Shown one piece after another: positions 56,089-64,000 of a stretch of DNA of 64,000 bases. Both the position numbers and the translations under genes were made by a program. The stretch's first letter is position 1; every line of letters begins with the position of its first letter. The notes under the pieces were generated by a model that saw only the letters and a program-made list of their open reading frames with translations, searched no databases and was not told where the DNA came from. Origin of the DNA: Sphingobium sp. Leaf26 (GTDB lineage: Bacteria > Pseudomonadota > Alphaproteobacteria > Sphingomonadales > Sphingomonadaceae); the NCBI RefSeq assembly GCF_001421665.1, contig NZ_LMKV01000003.1, positions 94,368-158,367 of the forward strand, in the 5' to 3' direction.

Positions 56089-57033
56089 ATGCGCCTTGCC
56101 ACCTTCTCCAACGAGACGCCGGACGGCGAACTGGTCGTCGTCTCGCGCGATGCGCAGCGTTGCCTGCCGGCCGGCGGCACGCTGCAACAGGCGATCGAAA
56201 GCTGGAGCATGACCGAGCCTGACTTGCGTGCGCTGGCCGCCCGGCTGGAACAGGGCGAGGGCGAACCGCTCGACCATGGCCGGCTGCTCGCGCCGCTGCC
56301 CCGCGCCTGGCAATGGCTTGATGGATCGGCCTTTCCCCAGCATGGCGAACTGATGCAGAAGGCGTTCGATCTGCCGCCGATCGAGACGGACCGGCCGTTG
56401 ATGTATCAGGGCCTGTCCGATCGTTTCCTGTCCGGTACGCAGGACGTGCCCCTGCCCAGCGAGGCGGACGGCATCGATTTCGAGGGCGAATTCGGCATCG
56501 TCACCGGCGCTGTGCCGATGGGCACGGCGGCGGATGCGGCACGTCCTCATGTAAGGTTGGTCCTGCTCATCAACGACTGGTCGCTGCGGGCGATCGCGCC
56601 GGTCGAGATGAAGACCGGCTTCGGCTGGGTCCAGGCCAAGCCCGCCTGCGCGGTCGCGCCCTTCGCCGTGACACCCGACGAGCTGGGCGAGGCATGGCAG
56701 GACGGCCGTGTCCACCTGCCGCTGGAGGTGCAGGTCAATGGCCAGTGGTTTGGCCATCCCCATGGTCGCGAGATGCAGTTCGGCTTCCACGACCTGATAG
56801 CCCATGCCGCCCGCACCCGCGATCTGGTCGCCGGCACCATCATCGGGTCGGGCACCGTCTCCAACGCCGATTATGACGAAGTCGGTTCCTCCTGCCTGTC
56901 GGAGCGCCGCGCGATCGAGATGATCGCGGCCGGCAAGCCGGAAACGCCCTTTCTGCGGTTCGGCGATCGGGTGCGGATGGAAGCGTTGGGCGGTCCATTC
57001 GGCATTATCGACCAGCAAGTGGTACAAGCGTAG
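56089..57033 (+). CDS. Fumarylacetoacetate hydrolase-family enzyme
   Basis: 314 residues. The FAH fold is seen in DFEGEFGIVTGAVPMGT (metal-binding Glu pair ExE), LINDWSLRAIAP, KPACAVAPFAVTPDELG and GSGTVSNADYDEVGSSCLSERR. Members hydrolyse acylpyruvates or act as 2-hydroxymuconate-type hydratases/decarboxylases in meta-cleavage pathways. As last gene of the unit it should give central metabolites from the cleaved chain. No terminator is evident in the 152-bp gap 57034-57185. Confidence 0.87.
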   Translation: MRLATFSNETPDGELVVVSRDAQRCLPAGGTLQQAIESWSMTEPDLRALAARLEQGEGEPLDHGRLLAPLPRAWQWLDGSAFPQHGELMQKAFDLPPIETDRPLMYQGLSDRFLSGTQDVPLPSEADGIDFEGEFGIVTGAVPMGTAADAARPHVRLVLLINDWSLRAIAPVEMKTGFGWVQAKPACAVAPFAVTPDELGEAWQDGRVHLPLEVQVNGQWFGHPHGREMQFGFHDLIAHAARTRDLVAGTIIGSGTVSNADYDEVGSSCLSERRAIEMIAAGKPETPFLRFGDRVRMEALGGPFGIIDQQVVQA

Positions 57034-57185
57034 CGCGCTACTCGATTGAGGACGCGATGCCCAAGATGGCGCGGCTTTCGCGCTATGTTGCGCCCGCCCG
57101 GCCCGATTTCCGTCTGCATGCTGTGGACCTGAACCCCCATCGGCCATAGAGAGGGCCGCAGTTTCGCACAGAAAATGGGTGGTCC

Positions 57186-59582
57186 TTGTTTCGACACGAT
57201 CAGGCAATTGATCCGATCCGGCATCGGTATGCTCTGGCGCTGATTCTGCTGGTTCTGAGCATTGGCCTCGCTGGCCCGGTGCGGGCGCAGGTGGACTCTG
57301 CTTTGGATCCCGCCGCCCGGCTGGCACAGGCGGAAAAGGATGTGCGCTCGGTCGACCAGAGTCTCGACACGCGCATGGATGCCAGCGATCGCAAGCTGCT
57401 GCTGGCGAAGGCGCTGGCGGCCAAGACGACCGCATCGGATGCCGCCGGCGATTTGCAGGATCAATTGGCCCTGCTTGATGCCAAGCTGACTGGCCTCGGC
57501 GCCGTTGCGGCAGGCAGCAGCGAAGCGCCCGACATAAAGCGGCAGCGTGCGGCGCTGGCACGGCAGCGATCCGCCATCGATTCGGCGATCAAGCGCGGCA
57601 ACCTGATCGGTGTCGAAGCGCAACAACTGGCCGACGAGATCGAACGGAGCGAGGCAGAGCAGTTCAGCCAGAAAATTTCGACACGGTCGCCATCGCCATT
57701 GTCGCCCGGCTTCTGGTCCGCGCTCGGCCATGCCTTCCCCCGCGACCTGCGGCGGGCGGAGGCGTTCATGGAGGTGGGCCGGACGCAGGTCGCAGAGGCG
57801 CTGCGCGATCATCGGCCCTGGCATGCGCTGACGGGCCTGTTGCTTGCCTTGCTGATCGTGGGGCCGGGGCAGGTCGCCGCGCGGCATATGGGACAGCGGA
57901 TGCTGACCGAAGGCGTGCCGGGACGGCGGGTGCGGCGCTCCAGCTACGCGCTGTGTCGGGTCGCAGTCGGCACGTTCGCCCCGCTGCTGGCGGCGCTTTC
58001 GATCGCGCAGGGACTGCGCTGGTCCGGTCTGGTCGCGGATCGTTGGGAGCCGTTGCTCGGCGCGTTCGTCGGCGGCTGTGCCTTTAGCGGCTTCACCTTC
58101 TCCGTGATCGGCGCGCTGCTGATGCGCAGCCGCCCGTCCTGGCGGATCGCGGCGATCAGCGACAATGGCGCGACGAAGCTGCGCCCCTACAGCCTGTTGC
58201 TGGCGCTGCTGACCTTTCTCGGCGTGATCTACGCCCAGTTCAATGCGTCGGTCGGCGTAGGCAAGGCGGCACAGGAAGCGACCCAGGCGGTCTTCGCCCT
58301 GCTCCACATCCTGCTGGTCAGCGCGGTCCTCGTCACCGTCGCGCATTTGCGCGCTGCCAAGGAAGAGAATGAAGAGGGTTCGCGTCAGGAAAGCGTCAGC
58401 GGTCTCATCAGCCTTCTGGCGTGGATCGTGGTGACGGTGGCGACGATCGGTCTTCTGCTCGGCTATTTCAGCCTCAGCCTGTTTCTGTTGCAGATGATAA
58501 GCTGGGCCACGGTGCTGGGATCGGCGGTCTATCTGCTGATGGCGGCGATCGACGATCTGGCGACGACGATATTCGACCGGTCGAGCCGCTTCGGCATGAC
58601 GCTGGTCCGCAGCCTCGGCTTGCGTGGCAGCGCGGTCGAGCAGTTCGGCGTGCTGTTGTCCGCTCTGTTGCGGCTGGCGGTGCTGCTGCTCGGCTTCTCG
58701 ATGCTGTTGTCGCCCTTCGGCGCGGGCAATGTCGCCAGTCTGTTCAGCCGCCTCGGCACGCTGGCACAGGGTTTCGAGGTCGGCGGGGTCGCCATCTCGC
58801 CCGGCGCGATCCTGCGCGGGATATTGGTGCTGCTGATCGGCCTGGCGTTGGTGCGCGGCTTCATGCGCTGGCTGGAGCGGCGCTATCTGCCCGTCACCGA
58901 CCTCGATGGCAGTGGCCGCAATTCGGTGAGTCTGGTCGCCCGCTATGTCGGCATCGCGCTGGCGGTGATCTGGGGGCTGGCATCGCTCGGCATCGGGATG
59001 GAGCGCATCGCCATCCTGTTGTCCGCTTTGTCGGTCGGCATCGGCTTTGGTCTTCAGGCGATCACGCAGAATTTCGTGTCAGGGCTGATCCTGCTGGCGG
59101 AACGGCCGATCAAGATCGGCGATCTGGTGCGCGTCGGCCAGGATGAGGGCGATGTGAAGCGGATCAGCGTGCGATCGACCGAGATCCAGTTGCCCGACCA
59201 TTCGACCCTGATCGTGCCCAATTCGGAACTCATCACCAAGACGGTGCTCAATAAAACGCTGGCCAGTCCGCTCGGCCGGATGCAGATCCAGTTTTCGGTG
59301 CCGATCGAGACGGATGCGGACAAGGTGCGGGCGATCGTACTGGCGACCTTTGCCGACGAGCCTGCGGTGCTGGCGGAGCCGGCTTATACGGTGTTTATCG
59401 ATTCGATCGCGGACGGTCGCATCTTCTTCAACAGCTTTGCCCATGTCGCCAGCCCGCGAGCGGCCTACAGCGCCAGAAGCAATGTCCTCACGGTGGTTCT
59501 CCGTCGGCTTCGCGAAGAGGGGATAGAAATCGGCACTGTCCCGCAACGGATGGAATTGATTACCACCGCATCCGAGAAATAA
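57186..59582 (+). CDS. MscS-family mechanosensitive channel with DUF3772-like N-terminal region
   Basis: 798 residues: signal peptide (GLAGPVRAQ), a periplasmic helical/coiled region (about 40-175, repeated AxxLDAK and ALARQRSAIDSAI), many membrane segments from about 215 to 620, then the MscS core. The pore helix and loop read GIGFGLQAITQNFVSGLILLAERPIKIGDLVRVG, followed by the beta domain IQLPDHSTLIVPNSELITKTVLNKT. It protects against osmotic downshock in the inner membrane. The start is TTG at 57186 with only a weak GGGTGG; no ATG fits before the signal peptide. It is not part of the upstream catabolic unit in function. Confidence 0.9.
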   Translation: MFRHDQAIDPIRHRYALALILLVLSIGLAGPVRAQVDSALDPAARLAQAEKDVRSVDQSLDTRMDASDRKLLLAKALAAKTTASDAAGDLQDQLALLDAKLTGLGAVAAGSSEAPDIKRQRAALARQRSAIDSAIKRGNLIGVEAQQLADEIERSEAEQFSQKISTRSPSPLSPGFWSALGHAFPRDLRRAEAFMEVGRTQVAEALRDHRPWHALTGLLLALLIVGPGQVAARHMGQRMLTEGVPGRRVRRSSYALCRVAVGTFAPLLAALSIAQGLRWSGLVADRWEPLLGAFVGGCAFSGFTFSVIGALLMRSRPSWRIAAISDNGATKLRPYSLLLALLTFLGVIYAQFNASVGVGKAAQEATQAVFALLHILLVSAVLVTVAHLRAAKEENEEGSRQESVSGLISLLAWIVVTVATIGLLLGYFSLSLFLLQMISWATVLGSAVYLLMAAIDDLATTIFDRSSRFGMTLVRSLGLRGSAVEQFGVLLSALLRLAVLLLGFSMLLSPFGAGNVASLFSRLGTLAQGFEVGGVAISPGAILRGILVLLIGLALVRGFMRWLERRYLPVTDLDGSGRNSVSLVARYVGIALAVIWGLASLGIGMERIAILLSALSVGIGFGLQAITQNFVSGLILLAERPIKIGDLVRVGQDEGDVKRISVRSTEIQLPDHSTLIVPNSELITKTVLNKTLASPLGRMQIQFSVPIETDADKVRAIVLATFADEPAVLAEPAYTVFIDSIADGRIFFNSFAHVASPRAAYSARSNVLTVVLRRLREEGIEIGTVPQRMELITTASEK

Positions 59583-59610
59583 GACTTTTCAGGTCGCATT
59601 CCACGCACTA

Positions 59611-59709
59611 GAGGGGCGCATCCCCGGGGGGCCGCTTATGCGCGGCTGAGAGGTGGTCCGCAGACCACGACCCGCTGAACCTGATCCGGCTGATTACCGG
59701 CGTAGGGAG
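59611..59709 (+). promoter_or_regulatory. TPP riboswitch (THI box)
   Basis: GAGGGGCGCAT opens P2/P3, the paired GCGCAT/ATGCGC forms P3, GGCTGAGAGG is the pyrimidine-sensing loop, and ACCCGCTGAACCTGATC with GATTACCGGCGTAGGGAGG is the pyrophosphate-sensing side. This is the full conserved THI order. It lies 50 nt before the ATG of the TonB receptor gene and should shut the operon when thiamine pyrophosphate is plentiful. Confidence 0.95.
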
Positions 59710-59759
59710 GGCAAGGCGGCACGTCCGTCAGTCCCTCCGCGTGGAGTGGACGTGAGACG

Positions 59760-62054
59760 ATGACGATATATGCGACTTGTGTTGGACGGTGCGCGCTGGC
59801 GACCGCGATGCTGTTTGCGGCGCCCGCCGCGCTGGCGACCGAGGGCGACGAACAGGAGCGCGCGACCATAGAGGTCACGGGCTATCCCGATCCGCAGGGC
59901 CTGCTGCCCGATCAGAGCGCACCCAAGGCCGTCAGTTCGATTGCCGAAGCCTTCATCAGCAAGCAGGCGCCGACGCTCAACGCCTTCCAATTGGTCAACC
60001 TGCTGCCTGGCGCGAATGTGTCGTCCAGCGATCCCTATGGCCTGTCCGCAACGTCGAGCCTGACTTTGCGCGGGTTGGGGCAGGACCAGATCGGCGTACT
60101 GCTGGAAGGCGCGCCGCAGAACGACATCGGCTATTATTATGCCTACCCTTCGCAATTCGCCGATGCCGAAAATGTGCGGCAGATCGCGCTGGCGCAGGGC
60201 GCGGCGGATATCGACGCGCCGGTCGTGGCGGCAGCAGGCGGGACGCTGTCGCTGACGCTGGACGATCCCAGGGCGAAGATGGGTGGCCTCGTCAATCTGT
60301 CAGTTGGTTCCTACGATCAGCGGCGCGCCTTTCTGCGGTTCGATACCGGGGAGATCGGAAGCAGCGGCCTCAAGGCGTTCGTCTCCTATTCCAACAACCG
60401 CGCCGACAACTGGCGCGGGGCGGGTTATGACAAGCGCCAGCATATCGACGCGAAGCTGCTGCACGAATGGGGCGAGGGCAATCGCGCCAGCCTCGCCGTC
60501 TCCTATAATGATGCCATCACCTCCACCTATCCCAGCCCGACGATGGCAGACTGGCAGGCGAGCGGGCGCGGCTTCAACTTTAAGGACCGCTATACGGACG
60601 GGGACACCGGCTATTGGCGCCTCTATCGCGCGCCGTTCCGCAATCTCTATTTCGCGGCGCCGGTGCATATCCGGCTGAGTGACGCATTGACCTTCGACAG
60701 CAGCGCCTATCTCCAGACGGGGCATGGCAATTCGCCCTATGGAACGCAACTGGCGACCACCGGCAATTTCCTCGGCACGGAGGAACTGACGCAGCCGATC
60801 GCGCTGCCCGGGGCGGTGGATGGCGTGGCGACGGTACTGGGCAACTGGACCGGCAAGCAGCGGCGCATCGGTGACGTCAGCAAACTGACATTGCACGCGG
60901 GCGTCCACACTATCACCGCAGGCCTGTGGTTCGACTATGGCACCGACCGGGTGACGCAAAGCTATACGTCGATCGACGCGAAGGGGCGGCCGGTCGACGC
61001 ATGGGGATATCAGGACAAGGCGATCCGCACCGCCGACGGGCGACTGCTCGCTTATGAGAACCAGCGCACCGTCACCGTGACCAAGGGCTTCTTTCTGGCG
61101 GACAGCATTGCGGTCACGCCGCGCCTCACGGTCGATGTGGGGTTCAAGGGCGTCAGCCTGCTGCGCAACGGTCGCAACTATCTGCCGGGGCCGCAGTCGA
61201 AGGTGCATGTCGACAGCTTCGCCGCTCTGCCGCGCGCGGCGGTTCATTACCGGCTGGACGATCGGCAGCAACTGTTCGCCAACATCACCACCAATTTCCG
61301 CACGCCCAACGAATTCGCGCTCTACGACAGCTATTATGGCGGCGAACTGGTCAGTCAGGGCACGCAAGCGCTCAAGAATGAATATAGCGTCGCGCAGGAG
61401 TTGGGCTACCGCTATATCGGGCCGAACCTGTCCTTCTCGCTGACCGCCTTCCACTATCATTTCCGTAACCGGCAGGTGGCGACGGTGGTCAACAGCGGGG
61501 GGGCGCTGGTCAATTCGACCATCAACGGCGGCAGCCAGACCAGCTATGGGCTGGATGGCGAGATCGACTATCGCCCGTTCAAGGGGTTCAGCCTTTATGC
61601 CTCGGGCGAATATCTGCATACGCGGCTGGACGACGATCTGCCGGTGGGCGGCGACCGGTTGCCGACGAAGGGCAAGCAGGCGGTATCCGCCCCGCGCGTC
61701 CAGTTCGCCCTTGGCAGCACCTATGATGATGGCCGGCTGTTCGGCAGCACGGCGCTCAAATATGTCGGCCGCCAATATGCGACTTTCATGAATGACGAGA
61801 GCATCAAGGGTTATGCCACGCTGGACCTGGCGATCGGCGTGCATCTGGCCGGGCTGATCGACGCAAACGCCATGGATCTGCGCCTCAATGCGATCAACGT
61901 CACCAATCCGCGCGTCCTGTCCGGGGTGTCGGCGATCAGCACCAATGCGCAGGATGTGACGGGCCGGAACGGCACGCTGATCGCGGGTTCGGCCCCCAGC
62001 TATTATATCAGCAGCGGGCGCGCCTTCGTGGTGACACTGTCGCGGGTCTTCTGA
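59760..62054 (+). CDS. TonB-dependent receptor under TPP riboswitch, probable thiamine receptor
   Basis: 764 residues: signal peptide to about residue 25 (APAALATEG), TonB-box-like ATIEVTGYPD, plug with SLTLRGLGQDQIGVLLEGAP, and a barrel ending in FVVTLSRVF. The plug differs from the catabolic receptors at 19380 and 42060 (no LRGPQGT block). Regulation by a TPP riboswitch and the downstream kinase and PnuT-like genes point to uptake of thiamine or a precursor (pyrimidine or thiazole moiety). SD GTGGAGTGG is weak. The kinase gene begins 3 bp after its stop. Confidence 0.88.
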   Translation: MTIYATCVGRCALATAMLFAAPAALATEGDEQERATIEVTGYPDPQGLLPDQSAPKAVSSIAEAFISKQAPTLNAFQLVNLLPGANVSSSDPYGLSATSSLTLRGLGQDQIGVLLEGAPQNDIGYYYAYPSQFADAENVRQIALAQGAADIDAPVVAAAGGTLSLTLDDPRAKMGGLVNLSVGSYDQRRAFLRFDTGEIGSSGLKAFVSYSNNRADNWRGAGYDKRQHIDAKLLHEWGEGNRASLAVSYNDAITSTYPSPTMADWQASGRGFNFKDRYTDGDTGYWRLYRAPFRNLYFAAPVHIRLSDALTFDSSAYLQTGHGNSPYGTQLATTGNFLGTEELTQPIALPGAVDGVATVLGNWTGKQRRIGDVSKLTLHAGVHTITAGLWFDYGTDRVTQSYTSIDAKGRPVDAWGYQDKAIRTADGRLLAYENQRTVTVTKGFFLADSIAVTPRLTVDVGFKGVSLLRNGRNYLPGPQSKVHVDSFAALPRAAVHYRLDDRQQLFANITTNFRTPNEFALYDSYYGGELVSQGTQALKNEYSVAQELGYRYIGPNLSFSLTAFHYHFRNRQVATVVNSGGALVNSTINGGSQTSYGLDGEIDYRPFKGFSLYASGEYLHTRLDDDLPVGGDRLPTKGKQAVSAPRVQFALGSTYDDGRLFGSTALKYVGRQYATFMNDESIKGYATLDLAIGVHLAGLIDANAMDLRLNAINVTNPRVLSGVSAISTNAQDVTGRNGTLIAGSAPSYYISSGRAFVVTLSRVF

Positions 62055-62057
62055 CCC

Positions 62058-63167
62058 ATGAGTGGCGGCCATCTCGTCCATGGCATGGGAACGGCGCTGG
62101 AGGCGCCGACATGGCCCGCCATCACATGGGCGGAGGCGGAAGCCGTGCTGGCCCGTTTTCCGGCAGCGGGACGGTTGATCGATCTCAACTGGCATTCGCC
62201 GCGCCCCTTTTCGGCGGCCGCGCTGATCGAAACGGACCGGAGCGTACTTTTCCTCAAGCGCCATCATCAGCGGCTCCGTTCACTTTCAGCGCTGGCGGAA
62301 GAGCATGGCTATATGGCGCATCTGCGGGCGGGCGGGCTGTCAGTGCCGCAGGTCATGGCGGCGGCGGATGGTTCTGGCGCCATTGCGCTGGGTGAATGGA
62401 CCTATGAACTGCACCGCGCAGCGCCCGGCATCGACGTCTATCGCGATCGTCAATCGTGGACGCCGTTCCTGACGCCGGGCCACGCGCAGGCAGCGGGTGT
62501 GGCGCTGGCGCGGCTGCATCGGGCAGCGCAGGGCTATGCGGCACCCGCGCGCGGCGATCATCCGCTGGTCGCCAGCTTCACCATCCTGCCCGCGCATGAT
62601 CCGCTGGCGGCGGCGGAAGCCTATGTCGCTGCCCGCCCGGCGCTGGCCGACTGGCTGGCAGACAAGAACTGGCGACAGGAACTGGCGCGATTATTCGCGA
62701 CCCTGGGCGACGATGTGCCGGACCAGTCGCCGCTCTGGACCCATAATGACTGGCATCCGTCCAACCTCCTCTGGACGGACGATAGCAGGGTCGCCAGCAT
62801 CATCGACTTCGGGCTGGCGACGCGGACCTGCGCGCTTCATGATCTTGCCACCGCGATCGAGCGCACCGCGTTCCGCTGGCTGGAACTGGGGAAGGAAGCG
62901 GCGCTGGGCGATGTTGGTGCGGGGCTCGCAATGCTGGAGGGGTATCGCACGATGCTGCCGGTCGATGTCGATGCGCTCGTTCGCCTGCTGCCGCTGGTCC
63001 ATATCGAATTTGCCCTGTCGGAAATCGACTATTTCGCTGGGATCGTGGGTGATGCCGATCAGGCGGCTGTCGCCTGGCAGGATTATCTCATCGGCCATGC
63101 CGACTGGTTCCTGTCCGCCGCCGGACAGGATTTCCTGCGGCGCTTCAAATGCGAGGCGATGGCCTGA
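62058..63167 (+). CDS. Aminoglycoside-phosphotransferase-fold kinase, thiamine kinase candidate
   Basis: 369 residues of the APH/choline-kinase fold. The catalytic loop is LWTHNDWHPSNLLWTDD (Brenner HxDxxxxN) and the metal-binding Asp is in SIIDFGLATRTCALHDLA. The N-terminal lobe has LFLKRHHQRLRSLSALAEEH. Its fold is that of thiamine kinase ThiK. Between a TPP-regulated receptor and a PnuT-like transporter, phosphorylation of imported thiamine for trapping is the natural role. ThiK makes TMP, so a TMP kinase (ThiL) elsewhere would be needed. The stop shares TGATG with pnuT. Confidence 0.82.
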   Translation: MSGGHLVHGMGTALEAPTWPAITWAEAEAVLARFPAAGRLIDLNWHSPRPFSAAALIETDRSVLFLKRHHQRLRSLSALAEEHGYMAHLRAGGLSVPQVMAAADGSGAIALGEWTYELHRAAPGIDVYRDRQSWTPFLTPGHAQAAGVALARLHRAAQGYAAPARGDHPLVASFTILPAHDPLAAAEAYVAARPALADWLADKNWRQELARLFATLGDDVPDQSPLWTHNDWHPSNLLWTDDSRVASIIDFGLATRTCALHDLATAIERTAFRWLELGKEAALGDVGAGLAMLEGYRTMLPVDVDALVRLLPLVHIEFALSEIDYFAGIVGDADQAAVAWQDYLIGHADWFLSAAGQDFLRRFKCEAMA

Positions 63168-63721
63168 TGTCGATACTGGAAATCATCGCTGTTGCAGTCA
63201 GTTTCCTTGGCATTTGGCTCACGGCAAAGCGGCGCATGCTATGCTGGCCGGTCAATCTGCTGGCCTGCGCGCTCTATTTCAAAATCTTCCTCGATGTGCG
63301 CCTTTATGCCGACATGCTGTTGCAGGCGCTGTTCGGTATCGGGATCCTTTATGGCTGGATCGCCTGGGCGCGGGGCAGGGAAGAGGCGGGGGCGGTCGTC
63401 GTGGCCCCGCTGCCGCGCGCGCGCGCGGTCTTCGGTCTCGCGACAGGTGCCGTCGGCGCTATCGCGATCGGCTGGGGCATGCACCGCTTCACCGACGCTT
63501 CGCTGCCCTGGATGGATGCGGCGCTCAGCAGTTTCAGCCTGGTCGCCCAATATTGGACCGCACGGCGCCATGCGGCCAGCTGGCTGCTCTGGATCGTCGT
63601 CGACATCGTCTATGTCGGCATGTTCGCTATCAAGGGCTTGTGGCTCACTGGCGGTCTTTATGCCGCGATGATCGTGCTGGCTATGCTGGGCTATCGCCGC
63701 TGGCGGCGGGCTTCCCAGTAG
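63167..63721 (+). CDS. pnuT: PnuT-like (PnuC family) thiamine transporter
   Basis: A 184-residue inner-membrane protein with about seven hydrophobic segments. GIWLTAKRRMLCWPVNLLACALYFKIF is the PnuC-family signature (conserved Trp and Pro). Later SLVAQYWTARRHAASWLLWIVVDIVYVGMF carries the ARR..WxxW substrate motif. The family provides facilitated diffusion of vitamins, with trapping by a kinase, which fits the kinase upstream. The ATG at 63167 overlaps the kinase stop. Thiamine rather than nicotinamide riboside is inferred from the TPP riboswitch. Confidence 0.88.
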   Translation: MSILEIIAVAVSFLGIWLTAKRRMLCWPVNLLACALYFKIFLDVRLYADMLLQALFGIGILYGWIAWARGREEAGAVVVAPLPRARAVFGLATGAVGAIAIGWGMHRFTDASLPWMDAALSSFSLVAQYWTARRHAASWLLWIVVDIVYVGMFAIKGLWLTGGLYAAMIVLAMLGYRRWRRASQ

Positions 63722-64000
63722 AACTGGCCATTGGGGACGGTTTTTGCCGTCGATCTCGTCAAGCATGACAACGGCCATCACATCTTTGATTGTCAACGTG
63801 ATCATGAGGCATCGGGAAGTCGCAGAAGGGAATTAAAATCATTTAAATTTCAGTCATTTACTGCGATAATATCGCTGATCTTGGGATCGGTCGGAATACC
63901 GTGCTGTTCGCCGTCAGCACCAATGGCACAGATTTGAGGTTTTGATTTAAGGAGGGTTGGGGCTTGGTCGTAGTGACGAAGGAACGAAGATGAAGGCCCA
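63722..64000. other. Intergenic region at window end, next gene possibly begins
   Basis: A 279-bp stretch lower in GC than the rest (AT-rich around 63835-63870) with no gene I can support. AAGGAACGAAG precedes an ATG at 63990, four codons from the window edge (MKA...), which may be the start of the next gene. A short open frame at 63731-63937 lacks a start signal and is not called. Confidence 0.4.

Noticed and set aside
63731..63937. 68-codon frame near the window end
   Set aside because: TTG start without SD, AT-rich low-complexity composition and no family; probably chance.

Overview
The window is high-GC alphaproteobacterial DNA from a sphingomonad (Sphingobium, Novosphingobium or a close relative). 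The basis is gene content: several TonB receptors, LigF/LigG-type glutathione enzymes, LigD/LigL-type C-alpha dehydrogenases, lignostilbene-dioxygenase-type carotenoid oxygenases, PQQ and GMC dehydrogenases, and sphingomonad-style intergenic repeats. Genes are densely packed, and many start codons overlap the previous stop (ATGA or TGATG). No rRNA, tRNA, CRISPR array or insertion sequence was recognised.

Layout. 0-1.3 kb: the end of a vanillyl-alcohol-oxidase-type flavoprotein, its cytochrome c and a Tat-exported protein. 1.4-7.4 kb: a SnoaL-like gene divergent from an NmrA-like / PQQ quinohemoprotein / GMC oxidoreductase / TetR operon. 7.4-17.6 kb: two cobalamin riboswitches, each heading a B12 transcription unit (cobO-cbiA, and btuB to cobU). 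17.6-25.6 kb: a stilbene-cleaving oxygenase, a TonB receptor, and an aldehyde dehydrogenase/DoxX pair. These are interrupted at 21.8-23.2 kb by a compact minus-strand cassette of small genes. 25.6-35.6 kb: a beta-aryl-ether (lignin dimer) gene set: LigF-like, LigG, aldehyde dehydrogenase, a CmcJ/NvfI-like oxygenase, a thioesterase, a beta-keto acid cleavage enzyme and two C-alpha dehydrogenases. 35.8-46.9 kb: a six-gene minus-strand operon (TonB receptor, two LigF-type GSTs, acyl-CoA ligase, PQQ dehydrogenase, amidohydrolase), its likely MarR regulator and a second stilbene-type oxygenase. 47-57 kb: a two-unit operon for oxidation and extradiol cleavage of an unidentified aromatic compound. 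57.2-59.6 kb: an MscS channel. 59.6-63.7 kb: a TPP riboswitch with a TonB receptor, a thiamine-kinase-like protein and a PnuT-like transporter.

How the parts work together. Established pathway knowledge lets the beta-ether genes be read as a route: C-alpha oxidation (33777, 34706), glutathione-dependent ether cleavage (28786), glutathione removal (27961), gamma-alcohol and aldehyde oxidation (candidates 5160 and 26513), acetyl-CoA-dependent cleavage of the beta-keto acid (32888) and thioester hydrolysis (30422). That would yield a vanillate-type acid. Substrate assignments are inference.

Regulation visible in the sequence. Four promoters (1970, 17630, 19157, 23613) share one architecture: a -35 box, then a TAACGNNCGTTA-type palindrome exactly 12 bp downstream of its first base, running into the -10. 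This suggests one TetR regulon, most simply under the TetR encoded at 6808. Two ATTGT...ACAAT dyads flank the MarR gene. Two TTCTAATAATAGA sites head the two halves of the 47-57 kb operon. These operator sets, the 47-57 kb operon and the 21.8-22.9 kb cassette are the best candidates for undescribed biology.
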